DNA from: Cyclobacteriaceae bacterium
GTDB lineage: Bacteria > Bacteroidota > Bacteroidia > Cytophagales > Cyclobacteriaceae
Reading direction: 5' to 3'
NCBI GenBank assembly: GCA_030589835.1
Contig: JAUUZS010000067.1
Span: 1-11,594 of the forward strand
DNA: 11,594 bases
Both the position numbers and the translations under genes were made by a program. The notes under the pieces are model-generated. The model made no database searches. It was not told the origin of the DNA and saw only the letters and a list, made by a program, of their open reading frames with translations. Positions 6,505 to 11,594 of the stretch are shown one piece after another; the first letter of the stretch is position 1, and each line of letters starts with the position of its first letter.

Positions 6505-7485
6505 ATGAAAAAGTTATTTCAAATATTATTTGCAATCTTAATTGTAAATGTAATTTTCTTATCGAGTTGTAAGGAAGAAGCAACCGAAGATCCTACTTCT
6601 GAATCGGCCATACTTAATACGTATTTGGTAGGCAATGGAATGGATTTGAATTTAATACTGACTTCTACAGCGGGAAATAAATTTGTAACCGCCCCTGCTG
6701 AGGCAGCTGACGTAGCAGGAAAGTATATCATTGATATCCGAAGTGATGAGCATTTTACGGCAGGCCATATCGAAGGCGCTGTTAATGCAACAATAGGAGA
6801 TTTATTGACCGAAGCAGCTAATGCCGGTGATAAGCCAATACTTATTGCCTGCTATACCGGACAAACTGCCTGTTACGCCACTGCATTATTGAGACTGTAT
6901 GGTTATACTGAGGCACAGGCTCTGAAATGGGGCATGAGCGGATGGAATGCAGAAGTTGATGCATGGACAGGAAACATAGGCGATAGTGGTGAAGGAAGTT
7001 TATCGACTGATGCAGCTCCTGAAAACACAACATTCGACAGCCCAACACTATCTACAGGCGAAACTTTAGGTGAAGACATCCTACAGGCAAGAGTGGAAGC
7101 TGTTATTAATGAGTGGGGATCGGCTACAGTAAGCAGCGCAAGTGTGGTGGCTGCACCAGGTGATTATTTTGTAAATAATTATTTTAGCGCAGATCATTAT
7201 GTGTCGTTTGGTCATGTAGATGGCGCTGTTCGAATAAATCCATTACTGCTTGCAGATGGTTCTGTTAACTATCTTGATCCGAGCAAAGCAGTCGTGACGT
7301 ATTGCTATACAGGTCAGACCTCTGCAGTAGTTACTGCTTACTTGAGAGTATTGGGCTACGATGCAAAGAGTATGCTATTCGGAATGAACGGATTAAATAC
7401 TAATAATGATTATTGGGTGACTGGAGAAGTCACGAACCATTGGGGACAAAATGCTGGCCCAAAAGATTTTCCTTTAGTAGATTAA
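6505..7485 (+). CDS. Tandem-rhodanese lipoprotein, resembling ExtH-type proteins
   Basis: The 326-residue product has a lipobox (IFLSSC, lipidated C22) and two rhodanese domains (about 55-155 and 190-310). Each has the DIR or HVDGAVRIN landmarks and, notably, the same active-site hexapeptide CYTGQT, with catalytic cysteines at 116 and 267, followed by similar helices (LRLYGY and LRVLGY) and a GMSGWN/GMNGLN ending. The second domain lacks the usual acidic DxR start. The shared loop suggests internal duplication. The loop ends in Thr rather than Arg, unlike the other two rhodaneses here. Lipoproteins of this kind occur beside porins in Geobacter extracellular electron-transfer clusters (ExtH next to ExtI), from memory and not checked. 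It is the last gene before a strong terminator. Confidence 0.87.
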   Translation: MKKLFQILFAILIVNVIFLSSCKEEATEDPTSESAILNTYLVGNGMDLNLILTSTAGNKFVTAPAEAADVAGKYIIDIRSDEHFTAGHIEGAVNATIGDLLTEAANAGDKPILIACYTGQTACYATALLRLYGYTEAQALKWGMSGWNAEVDAWTGNIGDSGEGSLSTDAAPENTTFDSPTLSTGETLGEDILQARVEAVINEWGSATVSSASVVAAPGDYFVNNYFSADHYVSFGHVDGAVRINPLLLADGSVNYLDPSKAVVTYCYTGQTSAVVTAYLRVLGYDAKSMLFGMNGLNTNNDYWVTGEVTNHWGQNAGPKDFPLVD

Positions 7486-7495
7486 AAAACATATA

Positions 7496-7529
7496 TCAAG
7501 CCCCGATTATTCGGGGCTTGATTTTATTT
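7496..7529 (+). terminator. Rho-independent terminator of the octaheme operon
   Basis: TCAAGCCCCGA (7496-7506) and TCGGGGCTTGA (7511-7521) form a perfect 11-bp stem with a TTAT loop, followed by TTTTATTT. It starts 10 nt after the stop of the tandem-rhodanese gene and closes the first transcription unit. The symmetric stem could work on either strand. Confidence 0.93.
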
Positions 7530-7539
7530 ATACAGTTAC

Positions 7540-7567
7540 GAAACAGACCATGTCTGAGATTATTAAC
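7540..7567. repeat. Hairpin repeat, copy 1
   Basis: This 28-nt stretch matches 7637-7664 at 21 of 28 positions. Its core is a small hairpin, CAGAC (7544-7548), loop CAT, GTCTG (7552-7556). The second copy has CAGGC and GCCTG in the same places, so the A:T pair changed to G:C on both sides. A short inverted repeat (TTCCA 7574-7578, TGGAA 7584-7588) follows. It may belong to a family of dispersed palindromic elements. Confidence 0.55.
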
Positions 7568-7636
7568 AATACCTTCCATGCCCTGGAACGTGCAATAATC
7601 ATTAAATGGAACTGTATTCTCAATTTATAAACATAA

Positions 7637-7664
7637 GAAACAGGCGATGCCTGGGATAGTTATC
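7637..7664. repeat. Hairpin repeat, copy 2
   Basis: This is the second copy of the 28-nt repeat, 97 bp after the first. Its hairpin is CAGGC (7641-7645), loop GAT, GCCTG (7649-7653). The two copies occupy most of the 260-nt gap between the first terminator and the porin gene, and no gene is visible there. Confidence 0.55.
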
Positions 7665-7717
7665 AGGACAAATTAGCCGACAAGCAGATTTTCCGGGAAA
7701 TAAAAATTATCTACAGA

Positions 7718-7725
7718 TGCCTTTG
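7718..7725 (+). promoter_or_regulatory. Weak candidate -7 element for the porin gene
   Basis: TGCCTTTG has one mismatch to TAnnTTTG and lies 20 nt before the porin ATG. No TTTG is present at the -33 distance. A promoter is expected here because a strong terminator separates the porin from the octaheme operon, but this exact site is uncertain. Confidence 0.25.
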
Positions 7726-7745
7726 TTTTCACAAATTTCAATCAA

Positions 7746-8825
7746 ATGAAAAAGTTAATTTTTATTATTTTAGCAGTAGGTTTCTGTATTCCCACCATGG
7801 TCGTTGGCCAGGGGTGTTCTGCGCCAAGTTCCGATGAGGGTGTGACCGTTTGGGGGTATTTACAACCTGAATTCAATGCCAGCTTTGAGGAAGAAACACA
7901 AGCCTCTTTTAATTTTAGAAGAATGCGGATTGGGTTTATGGGTAATATTCCCTACGATTTCGGGTATTATGTGCTGTTGGAAACCAGCCAGTTTATGAAC
8001 CCAAACCAAACAGGGCCATTTTTATTGGATGCATTTGTATCCTATACCAGATACCGATACCTCAAAGTCGCTTTAGGGTCATTTAAATATCAATTTGGCC
8101 GCGAACTAAGCATGCCTTGTCATGGATTATACACCATTAACAGGTCAAAAATGGTAGATGAACTCACCGCAAATTTAGGTGGTGGAAACAGGGACATAGG
8201 ATTAATGCTTCTTGGAGGAAGTGACACCACAAAGTTAACCTATAGTGTAGCATTAACCAATGGCACAGGTTTGTTCCAAACAGACAATAATTTGCTTGAT
8301 GCATACTCACTTACAAGTCGGGTGACATATCAGCCAATAAAAGGGCTATATTTTGGCGCAAGTGCCCGATATACCGAAAGTCCGCCCATGGCAGATGGCG
8401 TCATAGATGATGATACTAAAATGAGGTATGGTTTTGATGCACAATATACTTTTAAGAATGTTACCTTGATGGGAGAATATATTCATGGCAATGATGAAGG
8501 CTCTTATATGGAAGGTGGAGGATGTGGTGGTGACCCCGTCACAATGACTGGCACGAATAATGCGGATGGTTTCTATATGATGGCAGTATATAAAACAAAC
8601 TCAAATATCGAACCTGTTTACAAAATAGAAAGTTATGAAACCATTAAAAGTAGTGGTGGAGATGCTCCTGTAAATATAGAAGAATCAAGTATGTGCCAGA
8701 CTTTCGGTCTCAATTATTATCCAAACGACTGGACCAGGTTGCAACTCAACTATCTTTATAGGGCCGAAACCCCATCAGAAGTAAAAAACGATATGCTTTT
8801 AGTTCAACTACAAGTTAGATTTTAA
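7746..8825 (+). CDS. OprP-like (phosphate-selective type) outer-membrane porin
   Basis: The 359-residue product has a signal peptide ending around residue 22-23 (MVVGQG). The mature chain opens with VTVWGYLQPEFNASF, then FNFRRMRIGFMGNIPYDFGYYVLLE, a pattern typical of the porin O/P family. It continues as alternating amphipathic strands and ends in a phenylalanine (LVQLQVRF), the usual outer-membrane beta-barrel signal. Such trimeric porins let anions cross the outer membrane. The chain has four cysteines after the likely cleavage site (C24, C125, C260 in GGGCGGD, C317), which is unusual for porins. It follows the terminator of the octaheme operon and is 12 nt upstream of a secreted rhodanese, so those two form a unit. 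Uptake of a sulfur or selenium oxyanion is inferred from context only. Confidence 0.87.
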   Translation: MKKLIFIILAVGFCIPTMVVGQGCSAPSSDEGVTVWGYLQPEFNASFEEETQASFNFRRMRIGFMGNIPYDFGYYVLLETSQFMNPNQTGPFLLDAFVSYTRYRYLKVALGSFKYQFGRELSMPCHGLYTINRSKMVDELTANLGGGNRDIGLMLLGGSDTTKLTYSVALTNGTGLFQTDNNLLDAYSLTSRVTYQPIKGLYFGASARYTESPPMADGVIDDDTKMRYGFDAQYTFKNVTLMGEYIHGNDEGSYMEGGGCGGDPVTMTGTNNADGFYMMAVYKTNSNIEPVYKIESYETIKSSGGDAPVNIEESSMCQTFGLNYYPNDWTRLQLNYLYRAETPSEVKNDMLLVQLQVRF

Positions 8826-8837
8826 AAATTAAATATC

Positions 8838-9683
8838 ATGAAAAAATTAAATTTAGTATTTATTCTAGCCTTTATACTCCCCCTAAGTTTTTCTTATGGT
8901 CAGGATGTTATCACGGCACAGGCACTTGCGAAGATCATCAAAAAGGATAATGTTATTTTGGTCTCTACACGAACAGCCGCAGATTATAAAAAGGTACATA
9001 TTACTGGAGCTGTTCATATCACGCATTCCGATTTATATGACGAAGTTCCAGTGAAGAATATGTTGAAAAGTGCTACCGAGATTGCTACTATTTTGGGATC
9101 CAAAGGGATAAGTGAATCCAAAACTATAGTGCTTTATGATGATGGAACAGGTAAATACGCCGGAAGATTGTATTGGATATTGAGCTACCTGGGAGCCAAA
9201 GACGTCAAGATTTTGGACGGTCATATGGATGCATGGAAAGCAGCACGTAAGCCGGTCACAAAAAATCCGACTAAAATTACTGCTGCAACCTTCAAAGCCA
9301 CTGCTGACAAATCTAAGATTGCTACCATGGCACAGGTAAAAGCAACTAGTGGAGTAATTGTGGATGCAAGAGCACCGGAAGAGTATAAAGGCACTGCCAC
9401 AACGGAATTGAAAAAAGGCCATATCCCCGGAGCTAAAAATATTGAGTTCAAAAATATGATGGATGCAAAAGGTAAAATAAAGCCGGCAGCAGATCTGCAA
9501 AAAATATTTAATGCAGCAGGAGTCACAAAAGGAAAAGAAGTGATTCTTTATTGTGAATCAGGAGTAAGGGCTGGCATAATATATTTTGTATTGACCTCCG
9601 CTCTTCAGTATCCTAATGTAAAAGTGTATGATGGTGCTTATTTGGAATGGCAGTCAAATGCTTCAAATAAAGTTGTGTTATAA
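8838..9683 (+). CDS. Secreted double-rhodanese sulfurtransferase (thiosulfate/3-mercaptopyruvate type)
   Basis: The 281-residue product has a signal peptide ending near SYGQ (residue 22) and two rhodanese domains. The N-terminal one (about 25-135) has no catalytic cysteine: the loop region reads YDDGTGKYAGR, as in the structural domain of two-domain rhodaneses. The C-terminal one (about 155-275) has IVDARAPEEY, GHIPGAKNIEF and the active-site loop CESGVRA with catalytic C239. The order, inactive then active, and the length are those of thiosulfate sulfurtransferase (loop CRKGVT) and mercaptopyruvate sulfurtransferase (CGSGVT), but the loop here matches neither and has Arg where they have Thr, so the donor cannot be named. 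It lies 12 nt after the porin gene and is followed by a terminator. It probably works in the periplasm with the two lipoproteins. Confidence 0.92.
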   Translation: MKKLNLVFILAFILPLSFSYGQDVITAQALAKIIKKDNVILVSTRTAADYKKVHITGAVHITHSDLYDEVPVKNMLKSATEIATILGSKGISESKTIVLYDDGTGKYAGRLYWILSYLGAKDVKILDGHMDAWKAARKPVTKNPTKITAATFKATADKSKIATMAQVKATSGVIVDARAPEEYKGTATTELKKGHIPGAKNIEFKNMMDAKGKIKPAADLQKIFNAAGVTKGKEVILYCESGVRAGIIYFVLTSALQYPNVKVYDGAYLEWQSNASNKVVL

Positions 9684-9750
9684 AAACATTTAATGCATAT
9701 ATACGGAAGAATTTTCGTTTTTCTTCCTAACCAAAGTGCACATTTGTTTG

Positions 9751-9791
9751 AAAAAAAACCGCATTCACTAAATAGGGGCTGCGGTTTTTTT
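9751..9791 (+). terminator. Rho-independent terminator after the porin-rhodanese unit
   Basis: AAAAAACCGCA (9753-9763) pairs with TGCGGTTTTTT (9780-9790) around a 16-nt loop, and a run of seven T residues closes it. It lies 70 nt after the rhodanese stop codon. The A-run before the stem means it could also stop transcription from the other strand. Confidence 0.85.
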
Positions 9792-10157
9792 ATGTGCATT
9801 TCTTACCCATTGTAGGTGTATTAAAGCGCTAAAAGTCAGGCAATCACTCCCCCGATTTTTTTAACCAATTAACTGGAGTTAGGTAATACACCACGTATAA
9901 TAATCCTATAATCCAGTTAACCGCCTTCGCATTCTGTTGTCATTTTGTAACAGGATAGCATTTTCAGCATCGTTGCGGACAGATAGAAATAGTATCCATT
10001 TGTCATCATCAGATTTATCCTTAAATTAAGATTTGTTTTTTATGAATAAACCATTGTGATTCAAACACCTGAAAATACCCGTTTTTAGAGCCTCTTGAGA
10101 TAAAGAAGAGCTTAAATGAGCTGGTATTAAGGAATTGATGAAATTAAAAATAGCGCC
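9792..10157. other. Non-coding interval before the beta-propeller gene
   Basis: I find no open frame of convincing length, no tRNA and no recognisable riboswitch in this stretch of about 370 nt. It contains two interleaved 9-bp inverted repeats (described separately) and no clear TAnnTTTG promoter for the next gene. A short frame from the ATG at 10138 stops after ten codons and is not in phase with the gene at 10158. Confidence 0.6.
9815..9920. repeat. Two interleaved 9-bp inverted repeats
   Basis: GGTGTATTA (9815-9823) pairs with TAATACACC (9884-9892), and TTAACTGGA (9869-9877) pairs with TCCAGTTAA (9912-9920). Both are perfect. Because the second pair starts inside the first and ends outside it, both together would form a pseudoknot-type fold in RNA; as DNA they could be two binding sites. 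Chance cannot be excluded for repeats this short. Confidence 0.35.
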
Positions 10158-11594
10158 ATGGATATCCTGAATAAAATTGTATTACTGCCTGTTCTCCTGA
10201 TTTTATTGTTTTTCCCAGTCTTGTCGTCCCATGGTGCCCAGGATGGAAACAAGGAAAAATTGAAGATCTCAGAATTTGAGGAGGTTATTTTTGTGACACG
10301 CAAAATGCCTCAGGACGGCCATTGGTATGCGAATTTTGGCTATTACGCCTTCGATACAGATAATAAGTTGTATGAAGAGGGGAGTAGCTTATGTAAATTG
10401 AATGTTAAAGCCGGCAAACTGGAGGTCCTGCATCAGGATGATAAAGGCACGTTTCGCGATCCTCAGTTGAATTATGATGGTAAAAAAATATTGTTCTCCT
10501 ACCGAAAAGGTGGACAAGAGCATTTTCATTTATATGAAACAGATACAGAAGGAAGCTTTTTGAAGCAAATTACCTTTGGACCCTATTCCGATATTGAACC
10601 TACCTATTTGCCCGATGGCGATATCATATTCGTCTCGACGCGTTGCGAATGCTGGGTAAATTGTTGGTCCACACAGGTCGCCACCCTTCACCGTTGTAAG
10701 GCAGATGGATCAGAAATCACCAAATTATCTGCCAACATTGAGCACGACAATACGCCGTGGGTACTGCCCAATGGTCAAATCATGTACACGCGTTGGGAGT
10801 ATGTCGACCGTAGCCAGGTACATTTCCATCATTTGTGGGTGATGAATCCTGATGGATCACGGCAAACGGTATTGTACGGAAACCAGACCTCTGTATTTGA
10901 AAACCCGGGCAGCTGTCTGCTCATCGATGCAAAACCTGTTCCCTGGTCAACAGATACCATATTGGCAACGTATTCGCCCGGTCATGGCCGCCGTGAACAT
11001 GAAGGATACCCGGTGCTGATTTCTCTAAGCGGTGGCCCTGACGAAAAAAATGCCATGCAGTTTATTCAGCAAACCAATAAGCACAATATGGTGTACGATC
11101 CAATAGCAATTAACAGTGACCTTTTTATGGCATCGCGAAGACAGGATTTGATCCTGATGAATGGTAAGGGTACAGAGCAAGTCCTTTTTGAACTTACCAA
11201 AGATTTTATGGGTGGCGATCATATTATTTTTGAACCGCGCCCCGTGATTTCGCGAAAGCGGGAGCCTGTTGTATCCTCTCACCTTGCCGCAGATACAGAT
11301 TATGGGACCATCCTATTACAGAATGTGTATGAAGGGCGAAACATGTCAGAAATTGAGGAAGGTTCCATATCGGATTTGCTTATTCTGGAAACCCTTCGCA
11401 AGCCCATTAATTTTACAGGAGGTAATGAGCCACTTAGCTATACGGGTTCATTTACTATGGAGCGCATTGTAGGCACTGTTCCTGTCGAGGAAGATGGATC
11501 GGCACATTTTAAACTTCAGGCCGATACACCTTACCTTTTTATAGCCGTAGACGACCAAGGCCGGGCAGTTCAGAAAATGAAGAGTTTTACCTCT
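10158..11594 (+). CDS. Secreted beta-propeller protein resembling hydrazine synthase alpha subunit family (3' partial)
   Basis: The frame runs from an ATG at 10158 through the end of the window (479 codons visible, no stop). An in-frame TAA at 10128 precedes it and no earlier ATG follows that stop. A signal peptide covers about residues 1-27 (ending SHGAQ). From about residue 100 there are PD40/TolB-type propeller blades: DPQLNYDGKKILFS (101), DIEPTYLPDGDIIFVSTR (145), then NTPWVLPNGQIMYTRWE. A cysteine cluster C163, C165, C169, C180 follows the second blade, a feature I associate with homologues of the hydrazine synthase alpha middle domain. The last visible part, VGTVPVEEDGSAHF to MKSFTS, resembles the stretch that in such proteins comes just before a C-terminal CxxCH haem site. 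Homologues occur in many non-anammox bacteria with unknown function, so hydrazine synthesis should not be assumed. Confidence 0.75.
   Translation, partial: MDILNKIVLLPVLLILLFFPVLSSHGAQDGNKEKLKISEFEEVIFVTRKMPQDGHWYANFGYYAFDTDNKLYEEGSSLCKLNVKAGKLEVLHQDDKGTFRDPQLNYDGKKILFSYRKGGQEHFHLYETDTEGSFLKQITFGPYSDIEPTYLPDGDIIFVSTRCECWVNCWSTQVATLHRCKADGSEITKLSANIEHDNTPWVLPNGQIMYTRWEYVDRSQVHFHHLWVMNPDGSRQTVLYGNQTSVFENPGSCLLIDAKPVPWSTDTILATYSPGHGRREHEGYPVLISLSGGPDEKNAMQFIQQTNKHNMVYDPIAINSDLFMASRRQDLILMNGKGTEQVLFELTKDFMGGDHIIFEPRPVISRKREPVVSSHLAADTDYGTILLQNVYEGRNMSEIEEGSISDLLILETLRKPINFTGGNEPLSYTGSFTMERIVGTVPVEEDGSAHFKLQADTPYLFIAVDDQGRAVQKMKSFTS

Noticed and set aside
7413..7598. Open frame spanning the end of the tandem-rhodanese gene and its terminator
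   Set aside because: It runs through a strong hairpin terminator and overlaps the real gene in another frame.
7540..7664. Possible CRISPR array from the repeated hairpin
   Set aside because: There are only two imperfect copies, 97 bp apart, with no further repeats and no cas genes in the window.
9033..9526. Two minus-strand open frames over the secreted rhodanese gene
   Set aside because: Both oppose a gene with clear rhodanese motifs and have no domain of their own.
11025..11472. Short open frames on both strands within the beta-propeller gene
   Set aside because: The continuous frame from 10158 to the window end explains this region with coherent propeller motifs.
10158..11594. Reading the locus as an anammox hydrazine-forming system
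   Set aside because: No beta or gamma hydrazine synthase subunit and no hydroxylamine oxidoreductase-type octaheme are seen; the alpha-like family is widespread outside anammox bacteria.

Overview
The window looks like a chromosomal segment of a Bacteroidota bacterium. Four things point there: AT-rich intergenic DNA; start codons without a clear Shine-Dalgarno sequence; several promoters of the Bacteroidota type (TTTG, about 18-23 nt, then TAnnTTTG); and typical protein families such as a carboxypeptidase-regulatory-like plus TonB C-terminal protein. No species can be named from the sequence alone.

Layout. Positions 1-2629 are ordinary genes on the plus strand: the 3' part of a TlpA/ResA-like thiol-disulfide oxidoreductase, a secreted protein with a TonB C-terminal domain, rpsT (ribosomal protein S20) with its own promoter and terminator, and radC. 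A Crp/Fnr-family regulator lies on the minus strand at 2824-3519. It is read divergently from a plus-strand block that fills 3695-9683. That block has two transcription-unit-like parts. The first is an octaheme c-type cytochrome of the tetrathionate reductase (OTR) family, a four-helix b-type cytochrome, a single-domain rhodanese lipoprotein and a tandem-rhodanese lipoprotein, ending in a strong terminator at 7496-7529. The second is an OprP-like outer-membrane porin and a secreted double-rhodanese sulfurtransferase, ending in a terminator at 9751-9791. After about 370 nt of non-coding DNA, a secreted beta-propeller protein resembling the hydrazine synthase alpha subunit family starts at 10158 and runs off the window.

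How the genes may work together (inference). The b-type cytochrome could take electrons from the quinol pool and pass them to the membrane-anchored octaheme enzyme, which would reduce a sulfur, selenium or nitrogen compound in the periplasm. The porin would admit the anion. Three exported rhodaneses, with four active or degenerate rhodanese folds besides the one in the small lipoprotein, would handle sulfane sulfur (or selenium) produced or consumed there. The Crp/Fnr regulator probably switches the block on under low oxygen or in response to electron acceptor. The porin plus rhodanese-lipoprotein combination recalls the Geobacter ext selenite/tellurite-linked genes, but the OTR-centred, three-rhodanese arrangement seen here is the part of the window most likely to be a poorly described respiratory system.
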